Notes: a model not told the origin generated them from the sequence alone. Numbered from the stretch's first letter, positions 25,901-33,686 are shown. The stretch is 44,081 bases of DNA from JAYEJW01 sp034716535 (GCA_034716535.1 JAYEJW010000032.1:1-44081); one strand, 5' to 3'. Numbers and translations are program-made.

Positions 25901-26349
25901 GCGGGCTGAAGGCAGGCCAGATTGTGCGCATCGCGGCCGATGCGCCCGCTGGACTGATCGTCAAGCCGGGACGTGCCCGCAAGCAGTTGGACCAAGAAAT
26001 GCGGGACGAGGGAGCGGCTGGCGATACAGGGCACGGAACAGGCACAACGACCGGCACCGCTGGTGGTAGCGGTACGACTGGAGGTACTGACGAAGGACCT
26101 CAGCCACGACCGCAACCGAGGCGCTTCCACGGCACGGTACAACTAGATGCTGGCAGGACTGGACGGGACGCGAGCAAGGTGGCGGACGAGGTCGTGGCCC
26201 ACCTCGTGGGACTTGTCGGGGCCGAGGTGACTGTGACCCTGGAGATTAGTGCCCGTATACCCGACGGCGCTCCCGAGAACGTGGTACGCATCGTCACGGA
26301 GAACTGCCGGACCCTGAAATTCGACGATCAGGGATTCGAGTCGGAGTGA
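22993..26349 (+). CDS. HEPN-DUF499 ATPase (DISARM-related)
   Basis: The 1118-aa protein begins with a Swt1-type HEPN domain (about 1-130) carrying RNRWAH (R94...H99), the RX4H motif that in active HEPN domains forms an RNase site. The DUF499 ATPase follows, with TNFGGGKTH (GGGKT 248-252) and Walker B LILIDEW (D361, E362). A Gly/Thr-rich linker at about 1010-1040 precedes a C-terminal domain of about 85 residues. A strong ribosome site (GAGGAGGGAAGG) precedes the ATG at 22993, 10 bp after the methyltransferase gene. DUF499 proteins regularly pair with DUF1156 methyltransferases and are classed as anti-phage associated. The combination suggests an ATP-driven effector with an RNase module. It is the last gene of the cluster. 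Confidence 0.88.
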   Translation: MAISNHERVGKALDLLKAGLAPFVEREVKAAVQSGLGLQKIRNYAEDPIYAEKSISEWDSAGQLKLMWELWNEVFRNTLGHAERSLVSELRDVRNRWAHQNPFSSDDAYRALDSMGRLLVAVSAPQADDIERMKQELLRVKFDEQARTERRKVAGTLIETQAAGSLKPWRQVIHPHRDVASGKYQQAEFAADLWQVHLGEGSDEYRKPNEFFRRTFLTESLRRLLVGALQRLSGDRGDPVVQLQTNFGGGKTHSMLALYHLLSSTPTADLPGIEPVLQEAGIAAAPNVRRVVLVGNKISPGNPVIKNDGTEVRTLWGEMAWQLGGRQAFDRIRQDDERATNPGDRMRELFNEYGPALILIDEWVAYARQLHDQGDLPGGSFETHFTFAQALTESAKLAKNTLLVVSLPASDSASSSHAQADDVEVGGIRGREALSRLRNAIGRVESSWRPASSEEGFEIVRRRLFEPMSEREQFVAHDNTARAFSDLYHAQQQEFPPECRGSEYERRLKAAYPIHPEIFDRLYEDWSTLLKFQRTRGVLRLMAAVIHSLWERGDQNPLIMPASLPLDDERVQFEMTRYLSDNWPPVIAKDVDGPNSLPLRMDGEVPNLGKYSACRRVARTIYMGSAPMQGAANRGVEDRKVKLGCVLPGETPAIFGDALRRMSTAATYLYQDGTRYWYSTQPTVTKLAEDRAEQLTREPDKVAEEIKRRLNADLRSRGDFSRAHVLPASSADVPDDMDARLVVLDIDAPHTKTEDSAALAAAKAILENRGSSPRLYRNSLVFLAADKTRLADLDDAVRRYLAWQSIVDEAESLDLTPHQKKTSITQRGGADGMVIARIPETYQWLLVPGQYAPTAAVEWQAIRLTGTNGLAQRAAKKLKNEELLVVAMAASRLRLEIDRVPLWRTAPDGNQDHVEIKQLAEDFARYLYLPRLQTTAVVTEAIIDGVKLLTWEQDAFAYAESYDEAARRYRGLKAGQIVRIAADAPAGLIVKPGRARKQLDQEMRDEGAAGDTGHGTGTTTGTAGGSGTTGGTDEGPQPRPQPRRFHGTVQLDAGRTGRDASKVADEVVAHLVGLVGAEVTVTLEISARIPDGAPENVVRIVTENCRTLKFDDQGFESE

Positions 26350-26429
26350 ATCAGAGCGGTAGTAAGGAGTGGATTCGCACGAATTTGTAGGGGCTGTGCT
26401 GTGTGCGGGGGCGATTCATGTTGTGAGCG

Positions 26430-26446
26430 GTTTGACCACGTCAAAC
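26430..26446. other. Hairpin GTTTGAC-CAC-GTCAAAC between convergent genes
   Basis: A perfect 7-bp inverted repeat with a 3-bp loop lies between the DUF499 gene (plus) and the 88-aa gene (minus). There is no T-run on either side, so it is not a standard intrinsic terminator. It could be a weak bidirectional stop or a protein site. Confidence 0.35.
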
Positions 26447-26505
26447 TTCAGCAGGCCAACTTCAACACACGAGCCATCGCCGCTCCAGAAAGTGCAAAAG
26501 AACCC

Positions 26506-26772
26506 TTACGTAACCTCTGAGTTTGGCTGGACGAGCGGTTCCTCCGCGAGACCAGCCTCCCTGAGCATGTCCAACAGTCGGCGGTAATCCGCATTGTCCG
26601 ACGCTTCGGCGCCGAGGATGCAGATCACCTGCCTGATCAACCGCGTATCCGGCATGCTGTGAGCCGGTTCCACAGCAACCGCGAGCGGTCCCATTGCCTG
26701 CAACTCGCGCCGGTACTCGTCGATCGGGCGTCCGGTAGCGGCATGCACGTACATGTGCGGCAAAAGGCTCAT
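26506..26772 (-). CDS. Hypothetical protein, 88 aa, end of mobility module
   Basis: I do not recognise this protein. It is helical with a conserved-looking core (AATGRPIDEYRRELQAMG, then DTRLIRQVICILG and YRRLLDMLREAGLAEE). The last part reads like a short helical DNA- or protein-binding segment. A GGAG-rich ribosome site precedes the ATG. The frame continues upstream for 11 codons to a TAG, beyond which the same frame again reads plausibly from an ATG, so an upstream part may have been lost. It lies downstream of the primase operon on the same strand, about 380 bp away. Confidence 0.45.
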   Translation of the reverse strand: MSLLPHMYVHAATGRPIDEYRRELQAMGPLAVAVEPAHSMPDTRLIRQVICILGAEASDNADYRRLLDMLREAGLAEEPLVQPNSEVT

Positions 26773-27155
26773 TCTCCGCTCCCGTATCTCCTTTGGGACA
26801 TCGTCCTACGCCAGCTTCGATCTTCCTTGTTTCGACTTTTTCAGACAGGCGCGGAGCGACGTCCTCATTTGCCTTGCCCCATCGCCCGCTCCAACTGCTT
26901 CGATGTCGCCACGGAGTACTGCAAGTCAACTCCGGTCAACTACTTTCGAGGGGCGCCAGCGACAATCCCGGGTGTGTCAGAGCCGCGAGCAACTCTCCCT
27001 TCCACCCGTTTAGCGCAAGTTTCTCCATCTGGCGCCACTGTTGGGGCTGTCCAGAGCCAACCTCCGACTGGCGCCGCGCGGATAACGCTGAGTTTGGCCC
27101 CCGAACACCACGCTCTTCCACCCCACATTCTCTCTCACTTTCCGAGACTTGCCGC
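26773..27155 (-). other. Gap with short overlapping minus-strand frames only
   Basis: No convincing gene fills these 383 bp. On the minus strand there are three very short frames: one ending at 26936 (with MEKLALNGWKGELLAAL), then two of 20-25 codons whose starts overlap the previous stop. They look like decayed fragments of a small gene or of an upstream part of the 88-aa gene. A repeated GTTGAC with an inverted GGAGT/ACTCC lies near 26920-26940. Confidence 0.3.
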
Positions 27156-27617
27156 TCAATCCGACGCTAGGTCATGCCGATGCTCCAACACCTCCGCCAC
27201 GGCGCCCGGCCCGAATCGAAGCGTGAGCACCGCCTTTGCCTGATCCAACTCACAGCCGGGGCAGATCAGAGCATGCCAGGTCCCCGGTGCATCAGTGAGA
27301 CGGTAGCGGAACACACGCATCGCCACGCGGGCCTGGCGCTCCGCCTCCGCGCGGGACAGCCCGCCGTCGAACTCCTGGATGGCTGCGCGCTCTGCCACGG
27401 CCTCCTCGATAGCCTGCCGCTCCTCGTCCGTTAGGTCCGGGACCGGCGTCACCGATGGCCTTGTCAGCAACCGCAGCAAGGCGGTCTTGTGATCCCGGAA
27501 GAACGCGCGCTGTCGGTCGGTCAGCGGAGTACGGGACCGGATGGCGAGCCGGCCCCCTTTGACCCGCATTACCACGCCAGCCGCCTTTATGCGCGCCGCC
27601 GCTTGTCGCAGATCCAT
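27156..27617 (-). CDS. Small protein with TubC-like N-terminal domain, primase operon
   Basis: The 153-aa protein begins with a segment (RIKAAGVVMRVKGGRLAIRS, then LTDRQRAFFRDHKTALLRLL) of the small TubC-like docking fold found in many phage and island replication-linked proteins. The middle is acidic, and the C-terminal part (RYRLTDAPGTWHALICPGC) holds a CX2GC-like turn. The start at 27617 lies 1 bp after the stop of the primase gene and has a GGAGG ribosome site 9 bp upstream, so translation is coupled. It is probably an accessory replication or regulatory protein of the mobile element; the exact role is unknown. Confidence 0.7.
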   Translation of the reverse strand: MDLRQAAARIKAAGVVMRVKGGRLAIRSRTPLTDRQRAFFRDHKTALLRLLTRPSVTPVPDLTDEERQAIEEAVAERAAIQEFDGGLSRAEAERQARVAMRVFRYRLTDAPGTWHALICPGCELDQAKAVLTLRFGPGAVAEVLEHRHDLASD

Positions 27618-27618
27618 C

Positions 27619-30351
27619 TCAGAAGACCTCCTCATGGGGTAGGTCGGCATCGTCCATGGGATGCTCGGGTGTCGCCATTGTCGCCAATGTCGCCGGCCTA
27701 GATGCCGAATCCTGGTTTTTCACCTTTCCCGCATCCCCTGGCGACAATGGCGACTTTGGCGACAACAGTGCGGGGGTCACCCGGTAGGTTGGTGACCGCG
27801 CCCCGGTGTGTGAGATGTCCCGCAGGTAGCCATGGTCCGCCAACAGCTCCAGCACGACCCGGGCCTCCTGGGCCTTGGGCCTGGGTCTGGTCATCTCCCG
27901 CTCCAGGTGACGGGCCGTCACGGTCTCAAGTCGCGCCTTGCGCAACCAACGTAGCGCGCGCCGCGCGGTCTCCAGGGTCGGGTCCTCATCGGCCATGCGC
28001 TGGACCCTGACGGCCTCTTCGAGGAACCAGCTACCCAGGTCCTCTGCCGCGGCCCAGGTCTCGGCGCTGATCTCGCTAGAGGGTTGAGCGATTACATCCG
28101 GGTTCTCCGCCAGGTGCAGGTCAAGGGCCAGCTTGACGGTCTGCGACACGGCCTTTGAGGCGATGTCCCGGCAGTCCTCCAGTGCCTCGCCGCTGTTCAT
28201 CATCGACTCCACACGGTTGTGGAAGGCCCGGCGCAACTTCGCCGCTTCGGCGCTGAGCGTCGCCCTGTGGGGCCGCGGCCTGCCCTGAGCGTCCTTTGGT
28301 GTCTCTTCACTCAGCAAGCGGCGCACAAACGCGTTGTAGGGCTTGAGCGCGTCCTCGTCGAGTCCGGGCTCGTCGTCCGCCTCCAAGCGGGTGCCCACCA
28401 GGCTGGGGAACCAGGCCGGCCAGATCCGCGCCAGAGCGCCGGATGCCCGCAAGGCGGGGTGCGACGCAGCCTCCAGGTACTTATCAGGCTGCACCATGAT
28501 GCAGACGTTGAGGCAGGGGCGTCGGATCACCCGCTGCTCCGGTCCCTCGGCGCTGCCTCCCACCCGGTCACGGGTGATGGTGTCACCGCTAATGCCGGCC
28601 AGGTAGATGGCATCGCCCGTACGCCCCTCACCGCTGTACTTGCCCATGATCGCATCGATGACGGGTCGCCCTTCCCCGGACATCACGGCAAAGGCCCCGT
28701 CGCGCTCGTGCATGAGCTGGAACAGCCGCTGTTCGGTCGGGTCCGAGCTGAACAGCCTTGGCGGGGTGGGAAGGGGCAGGCGCTCGGCCTCCAGGTCGGC
28801 GATCTCCCGGCTGACTGCATCCAGGTCCGCACCGCTCTTGGCCCGCTTGCGGGCGGTCTGAATCGCTGTCTCCACCGCCGTGTTGAGTGCTTTGGCCTTG
28901 CGTGTGGCCTCCTCCCACTCCTGGGTCTTCTCCTCGGCCCAGTCCTCAAGCGGTTGTGTCATCGTGCGAAAGACGGGTGTCTTGCGCTCCCCCGTCGGTG
29001 CGATCCCAGCGAAGAAGAGAGCAGGATAGAGAATGAGCCCACGGCGCTCCTCGACGATGGCCTGCTTGCCGATCGCCGTTGCGGTCACCGACAGCGCCAC
29101 CAAAGCGGGCGATACCACAGGCACCTTGAAGAACCGCGCCACCTCGCGCACTGCCGCCCGGGTTGCCTGGGGAAGTCGATGGAAGGGAAACGGGCGCGCT
29201 GCAGCCAGGTTGCCGTGCTCTGGCAGGGGATCGGGAGTCGGCCAGCTCCCTCCTGTATCGGATGTCCTGCCCTCCAATGGCGTCTGCGTGATCGGCGTTG
29301 TGCTCTGAAGCTGTGACTGGACTGTTCCGATGCCCTCCAGGGTCGCCAGGTCATTGAAGTCCGTGGGCTGGGTGGATCTGTCCTTGAACGCGGGGACGCG
29401 GTACGAGCCGCCCACGGTCTCCGCTGCGGTCCTGGCCTTGGTCGTCCCCGGGTTGCCCTGCGTGTACCGATCATCGTCGGCGCAGACCACGATGTCCGCT
29501 TTCGGGTGTGTCTGCCGCAGTGCTTCTGCGACGTGACGGAGGTTGCCCGCGTCGAAGCAGACCGCGACCGCCTCGCCGGTTGCGGCCTGGATCGTCGCTG
29601 CCGTGGCGTAACCCTCCGCCAGGTAGATCCGCTTGTCGAGCTTGCCGATCGCGTGATAACCGCCGCGTTTTGCACCTCCCGGCAAGAATCGCTTCTCGCC
29701 GTCGTCGTTGATGAACTGGATGGATACCAGCTCGCCGGCGATCCTGACCGGGACCATCAGGGCCCCATCGCAGGGCATCTCGTGAATGATGAGATCACCG
29801 CGATAGAGCCGCAGTCCATGCGCCGAGACACCTTTGCGCACGAGGTAGGGGTGGGAGGCTACCTCGCGTTCGCCAGCAGCCAAGAGTTTCTGCGCCTGCT
29901 GCGCTGCCGCCTCTCGCCGCCGGGCCTCTTGCTGCTCGCGCTGCCGGGTCGCCGCCTCGATCTGGCCGTTGATCTCCGCCAGATCCGAGGGCGGCAGGGG
30001 AACGAAGTCGGACTCCCAACTCTTGTAGACCACGAGCGGTGTGGACACATCGCCGGTCTGCTTGGCGTCCCCAGCCGTCACCATTAGCCACCGCCGTCCA
30101 CTCCTGCCGGTTCCGGAGTCCGCCCGATACCAGATGTGGTCGTGCCTTGGCTTGCGTTGCCAATCGGCGGTGTTGATCTCCAGGTGATCCAACTCGATCC
30201 CGGCCGTCGCTAGCTTCGCTCGGGCATCCTCAATCAACTCGTCGAGGGTCTTGGGTGGCGGGGCCGTCTCCCTGTATAGCCTCCGGTTCGCGTCATCGCC
30301 AGCCAGTGCCGTGGCGGGGCGAGGTAACACCTGTTGCTCCTGTGTGATCAT
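27619..30351 (-). CDS. Toprim/DUF3987 primase-helicase-like replication protein
   Basis: The 910-aa protein has a central Toprim primase domain (YLAEGYATAATIQAATGEAV, E246; then VVCADDD, 292-294) of the type in TraC-like and satellite primases. A C-terminal DUF3987 region follows from about 370 (FPFHRLPQATRAAV, then LYPALFFAGIAPTGERKTP). The N-terminus resembles the domain of unknown function that precedes Toprim in these proteins. The DUF3987 P-loop-like segment is degenerate (GERKT). The start at 30351 was chosen over the longer frame to 30669 because it overlaps the stop of the 63-aa gene in an ATGA; the extra 106 residues would overlap two genes. It would initiate replication of the excised element. 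No origin was identified. Confidence 0.85.
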   Translation of the reverse strand: MITQEQQVLPRPATALAGDDANRRLYRETAPPPKTLDELIEDARAKLATAGIELDHLEINTADWQRKPRHDHIWYRADSGTGRSGRRWLMVTAGDAKQTGDVSTPLVVYKSWESDFVPLPPSDLAEINGQIEAATRQREQQEARRREAAAQQAQKLLAAGEREVASHPYLVRKGVSAHGLRLYRGDLIIHEMPCDGALMVPVRIAGELVSIQFINDDGEKRFLPGGAKRGGYHAIGKLDKRIYLAEGYATAATIQAATGEAVAVCFDAGNLRHVAEALRQTHPKADIVVCADDDRYTQGNPGTTKARTAAETVGGSYRVPAFKDRSTQPTDFNDLATLEGIGTVQSQLQSTTPITQTPLEGRTSDTGGSWPTPDPLPEHGNLAAARPFPFHRLPQATRAAVREVARFFKVPVVSPALVALSVTATAIGKQAIVEERRGLILYPALFFAGIAPTGERKTPVFRTMTQPLEDWAEEKTQEWEEATRKAKALNTAVETAIQTARKRAKSGADLDAVSREIADLEAERLPLPTPPRLFSSDPTEQRLFQLMHERDGAFAVMSGEGRPVIDAIMGKYSGEGRTGDAIYLAGISGDTITRDRVGGSAEGPEQRVIRRPCLNVCIMVQPDKYLEAASHPALRASGALARIWPAWFPSLVGTRLEADDEPGLDEDALKPYNAFVRRLLSEETPKDAQGRPRPHRATLSAEAAKLRRAFHNRVESMMNSGEALEDCRDIASKAVSQTVKLALDLHLAENPDVIAQPSSEISAETWAAAEDLGSWFLEEAVRVQRMADEDPTLETARRALRWLRKARLETVTARHLEREMTRPRPKAQEARVVLELLADHGYLRDISHTGARSPTYRVTPALLSPKSPLSPGDAGKVKNQDSASRPATLATMATPEHPMDDADLPHEEVF

Positions 30352-30539
30352 TTGCGCCCCCCGTCGATCAGGTCCTCGGGAAGCGGTGTGAGGTAATTCC
30401 CGCGTGGGTGACGGCGCGCCTGATACAGGCGCACCTGGTCGCCGATCGTGAGCAGCCCGTGCTCGCGCCGCCAGACATACCCCCCGACCGTGGTTGCTCG
30501 TCCGACGCCGCCAGATGTTGAAGAAACCGGAGCGTTCAT
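30348..30539 (-). CDS. Small 63-aa protein between regulator and primase
   Basis: The 63-aa product (MNAPVSSTSGGVGRATTVGG...) has a compact second half (YVWRREHGLLTIGDQVRLYQ) and a basic HPRGNYLTPL. I do not recognise a family. The start at 30539 overlaps the upstream stop in an ATGA and has a GGAGGT ribosome site 7 bp upstream, and its own stop overlaps the primase start in an ATGA. Such tight coupling on both sides is strong evidence that the gene is real. Confidence 0.65.
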   Translation of the reverse strand: MNAPVSSTSGGVGRATTVGGYVWRREHGLLTIGDQVRLYQARRHPRGNYLTPLPEDLIDGGRK

Positions 30540-30823
30540 CGGCTGCACCTCCTGCCCCGCTTGGTGAGCCACTCCAGGTACTTCTCCCGGTGCAACAGGA
30601 TGCGCCGACCGCGCCGTATGACGGCGCCCGATGCTTCCAAGCCGTTTGTCGTTCGGTGGAATAGGTCATGACGAACGCCGCCGACCGTAAGCGCTGGCTC
30701 GGCTTCGACTAATTGTTCAACGTTGAAGATGGTCTGGCCTGGTGCAACCGTATCGGTTGACGAACTCCCGAGAATTTCCAGAATTTCGCGCAGGCTTTCT
30801 GGGGGGATGGTTTTTCGGCTCAT
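30536..30823 (-). CDS. Excisionase-like DNA-binding protein
   Basis: The 95-aa protein looks like a small winged-helix or excisionase-like DNA-binding protein. It has an N-terminal segment (RKTIPPESLREILEILG), then TIFNVEQLVEAEPALTVGGV and a C-terminal ASGAVIRRGRRILLHREKYL. The last resembles the strand-turn-helix end of helix-turn-helix excision proteins. A GGAGG site lies just before the ATG. It is the first gene of the replication operon, and a TGACATGTCA palindrome lies about 70 bp upstream. It may direct excision with the integrase or regulate the primase operon. The fold is guessed from pattern only. Confidence 0.6.
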   Translation of the reverse strand: MSRKTIPPESLREILEILGSSSTDTVAPGQTIFNVEQLVEAEPALTVGGVRHDLFHRTTNGLEASGAVIRRGRRILLHREKYLEWLTKRGRRCSR

Positions 30824-30890
30824 GTTGCCTCCGAGTGCGACGTTTGAGGAATCGCGCCCGGGTGTTGTCCGGTGCGCTTAACCCCTCCCC

Positions 30891-30900
30891 TGACATGTCA
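30891..30900. promoter_or_regulatory. Palindrome TGACATGTCA upstream of the replication operon
   Basis: A perfect 10-bp palindrome lies 68 bp upstream of the excisionase-like gene, in the only non-coding gap of the mobility module. It is a reasonable operator candidate for a regulator of the primase operon. No bound protein is known. Confidence 0.35.
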
Positions 30901-30917
30901 CACAAGTAGGAGGCTCG

Positions 30918-30947
30918 AAAACAAAAATCCCACTGGATCAGTGGGAT
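30918..30947 (-). terminator. Intrinsic terminator after the integrase operon
   Basis: On the minus strand a 9-bp perfect stem (ATCCCACTG pairing with CAGTGGGAT, 3-nt loop, 30927-30947) is followed by TTTTTGTTTT. This is a textbook rho-independent terminator placed 44 bp after the stop of the 484-aa gene. It separates the integrase operon from the replication operon. Confidence 0.85.
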
Positions 30948-30990
30948 GCGGTGGGGGCTGCCGAGGATTCTGCCGATCTTCTTGTCAAGA

Positions 30991-32445
30991 CTAAGTCAGA
31001 TATGGCGCAGCGGGATCATTCTTGTCCGGCGGACCGAAAGGGTAAGCCGCTGATCCGCCTACCTGCTCATTAAAGGGTACGCGCCGAGCTTCACGCTTCG
31101 CCTTCTCGTCGCGGGCGCTGCGTTTGTCTTCAATGCGGAAATGCGGGGTCCAGTCTTTGGCGAAGGGGTCCTTGCAGATATTCAGCTTATCGGCGAACAG
31201 ACGTCGGAGTCGCGAAATCGCCTTTCCGTTACCCTTGCCTCCTCTCGGGATGCTGAGGCCTTTGCTCATCGCGAGGAGGAGTGCGGCCCCGTTGGTGAGT
31301 TCTCCTGTTACTTTGCTTAAGAGGTTGAGTTCTCCACACGAAACGCGTCGAGACAGGCTTCTCGCACGCACCTCCACCAGATTGCCCGCAAGGAAACGAA
31401 GCGTAAGTTCCTTTGCTTGAAGGTCCTGCATTTCTCGGAACTCAGCCAAGGCGTCGGACGGCTGGAGAGTGGAATCAGACACAACGCCGGGCGCATCCGT
31501 CTCCTCAGGCACATCGCGATTGTCACGTGCTGACGCATCCGGTGAAATCCTGAACGTAGTCGCGGCGTCCCAGCGCGTAATTTCCGCGCCAAATTCTTCC
31601 TTTGCCAAGCCGAGGATCTGCCCCTCGAAGTAGAAGCCCTCCAGCGGGCTAGAATTCTTTTCCAGGTTCAGCCAGCCCGCGAACGGCTTGAAGGCGTTGA
31701 GAGCGCCGCGGCGAAACTCCCTCGCGATGATGCTCCAAAGAATCTGCTTATCCGGCTCGTAGCGGGACAGGAATTGCACCGCCTGCGTGTAGGAGAGAAA
31801 TCGCCCGCTCGGGTTGAACCATCCACCACCCAAGACGGTTCCGTCCACGTAGTACTCGATCTTCGCTGTGGGATCGTCTTCGTTGCGGGCAGGATCAAAG
31901 CCCTCAACCTCTGTTCGACTGAAGGCGTAGTGGCTCAAGCGCTCCTCAATGGTGCAGTCGTCCGGTTCGCCCGCAGATCCGAACGGGATACATGGCCGGT
32001 TGCACCCCTCGACACCGGGCCCTCGTCGCCAGAACCGGCCACCGAGTGCCTCGAAATAGATTTCGTGGTGGGATGAGAAGACGTGGAGATCGCCCTTACC
32101 GTCGGACGCCATGCCCACCCAGAGGGCGATCTCCGCGGGCGTTGCGCTCCATTGCTGCGCAAGGATTTTGAGGCACTGGCTAAAGGAGATGGCGTCCGCG
32201 TCATCGATCAGACATTGGCGTGGCCTCGGCCATCCCTCCGATCGTAGCGGCTGAATCGATGGATGCCGCGAGAGAAAATCGGATCGTAGGTCGATAGATC
32301 TCAGTTCACCGTGGCCTTCTATCTCGGTCCGCCATGTCCCGGTGTTTAGGTCATAGCACTTTACGGGACGGCCTTCCTCATCGACGAAGGTTTCGGTCGG
32401 ACACTCCCAAGGCCCGAAGCCAGGATGGAAATTGAGCTTGTTCAT
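30991..32445 (-). CDS. Unknown 484-aa protein coupled to the integrase
   Basis: I do not recognise this protein. It is soluble with no membrane segment. The N-terminal half is rich in aromatic residues and glycine (FGPWECPTETFVDEEGRPVK, then FFEA-like and RFWRRGPGVEG stretches). The C-terminal half is helical and charged (AEFREMQDLQAKELTLRFLA), with a basic tail. Its ATG overlaps the integrase stop (ATGA), so the two are co-translated, and the terminator at 30918-30947 follows. It sits where many tRNA islands carry an accessory or cargo gene. It may be cargo, an anti-phage gene or a regulator; no catalytic motif is evident. Confidence 0.75.
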   Translation of the reverse strand: MNKLNFHPGFGPWECPTETFVDEEGRPVKCYDLNTGTWRTEIEGHGELRSIDLRSDFLSRHPSIQPLRSEGWPRPRQCLIDDADAISFSQCLKILAQQWSATPAEIALWVGMASDGKGDLHVFSSHHEIYFEALGGRFWRRGPGVEGCNRPCIPFGSAGEPDDCTIEERLSHYAFSRTEVEGFDPARNEDDPTAKIEYYVDGTVLGGGWFNPSGRFLSYTQAVQFLSRYEPDKQILWSIIAREFRRGALNAFKPFAGWLNLEKNSSPLEGFYFEGQILGLAKEEFGAEITRWDAATTFRISPDASARDNRDVPEETDAPGVVSDSTLQPSDALAEFREMQDLQAKELTLRFLAGNLVEVRARSLSRRVSCGELNLLSKVTGELTNGAALLLAMSKGLSIPRGGKGNGKAISRLRRLFADKLNICKDPFAKDWTPHFRIEDKRSARDEKAKREARRVPFNEQVGGSAAYPFGPPDKNDPAAPYLT

Positions 32446-33512
32446 TGCACCTCACCGAAAATGGCTTCGTTCATTCGCTCGACCAGCCCTTTAGCGTGAG
32501 CCTCGGAAAGATGGCTGTACCGCTTGACCATTTGCAGGGTCTTGTGGCCCAAGACCTCCGCAAGCTCCGCGATGGTTGCACCGTTCATGAGCATGTACGA
32601 TGCGGCGGAATGGCGTAGATCGTGGAACCGAAAGTCCTCGATCCCCGCCGCTTCCAGGGCATTCACCCAGGGTCGCCGAAGATCGATGGGTTTAGAGGGA
32701 TTCCGGTGGCTCGGCCAAAGCAAGGAAGTATCGAGGCGGCGCACCTTGGCGTGGTTGCGCAAGAGGTCCAGGGCATGCCCGGCCAGCGGAACCGACCGCC
32801 GTTCACCGTTCTTGGTCTCTTCCAGCAGGATGCGGCCTTGGTTGAGGTCCACCCGTTCCCAGGTAAGTCCCATTATTTCCGAGGACCTCATCCCGGTGGA
32901 CAGGGCCAGGATGACCACGGGATAGATCCATGGGCTGGGTGATTCGCGACAGGCGGTCAGCAGTCGCTTCCGTTCGTCGTCAGACAGGAACCGCACTCGC
33001 CCGCGGGACTCTTTCGGCTTGGTGACCTTCAAGACTGGGTTGTCCTCGACCCAGCCCCATTCTTTCACCGCCACCGTGAACGCATGGGACAATGCGGCCA
33101 GATATCGCACAATGGTTGCCGAGTTCGTGGTCGGCCCGCGGCGGGTAGGTTGCCGCGCCAGCTTGTCTCGGCATTCCGCGATCAGGGCAGGGGTCACGTC
33201 CGCGAGGGTGTAAGTGCCAAGCTCGTTCGCCCACCAGCGCAGTTGCGCCGTTTGTTTCGCTTGGCTTCTCGGCTTGCTCGGAAGAATGTCCCGGATGTAC
33301 CGGTCCACCAAATCATCCAGGGTGTGCTTCTGCGCCTCAACCGTCTTGAAGTGCCGCCGCTCGCGGATGGCTGCTTCGGTCTGCGTCGCCCACCTTCTTG
33401 CGTCCGTGAGCCGCGAGAAGGTGGCGGTCTGCTGCGGGTAGCCCTTGAGCCGGACTTTGGCCTGATAGTGGGTGTTGCCCTGTTTGTCGATGCGCTTGGT
33501 GATGGTTGCCAC
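32442..33512 (-). CDS. int: Tyrosine integrase targeting tRNA-Ile2
   Basis: The 356-aa protein has an N-terminal arm-binding part (ITKRIDKQGNTHYQAKVRLK), a core-binding part (about 65-165) and the catalytic domain. The catalytic residues are R209 (TGMRSSEI), K234 (ETKNGERR), H297 and R300 (HDLRHS), H323 (LGHKT) and Y332 (KRYSHL). All six are present, so it should be active. The start is GTG at 33512 with a GAGGG site 8 bp upstream. It faces the tRNA-Ile2 att site 240 bp away. A TACAAT box on the minus strand at 33663-33668, preceded by the GTGTCCC doublet, suggests that the integrase promoter overlaps arm-type sites and is self-regulated. Confidence 0.95.
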   Translation of the reverse strand: MATITKRIDKQGNTHYQAKVRLKGYPQQTATFSRLTDARRWATQTEAAIRERRHFKTVEAQKHTLDDLVDRYIRDILPSKPRSQAKQTAQLRWWANELGTYTLADVTPALIAECRDKLARQPTRRGPTTNSATIVRYLAALSHAFTVAVKEWGWVEDNPVLKVTKPKESRGRVRFLSDDERKRLLTACRESPSPWIYPVVILALSTGMRSSEIMGLTWERVDLNQGRILLEETKNGERRSVPLAGHALDLLRNHAKVRRLDTSLLWPSHRNPSKPIDLRRPWVNALEAAGIEDFRFHDLRHSAASYMLMNGATIAELAEVLGHKTLQMVKRYSHLSEAHAKGLVERMNEAIFGEVQ

Positions 33513-33686
33513 GAGTCAGCCCTCGATGGTTCAGGGGGTCGCGGTCGTGCTCATATTGCAGGTGGGTATCGCCGAATCTCCCGCAAGGTTGCTTATGGGC
33601 CGGGTCGCGCTGCGGTTTCCGCCGCTTTGCGACCTTTTTCTTTTTGGCTTGTACCGTAGGTAATTGTAGCGTGTATTTTTGCGGGT

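Noticed and set aside
13024..26349. A complete DISARM locus
   Set aside because: SNF2 helicase and methyltransferase are present, but no DUF1998 protein or phospholipase-D-like protein is found. The methyltransferase carries DUF1156 and the partner is DUF499, so only a DISARM-related label is justified.
27619..30669. Longer start for the primase at 30669
   Set aside because: The extra 106 residues overlap two coupled small genes and look like non-coding translation; the ATGA overlap at 30351 fits better.
26506..33512. Remnant prophage
   Set aside because: No capsid, portal, terminase, tail or lysis genes; only integration and replication genes.
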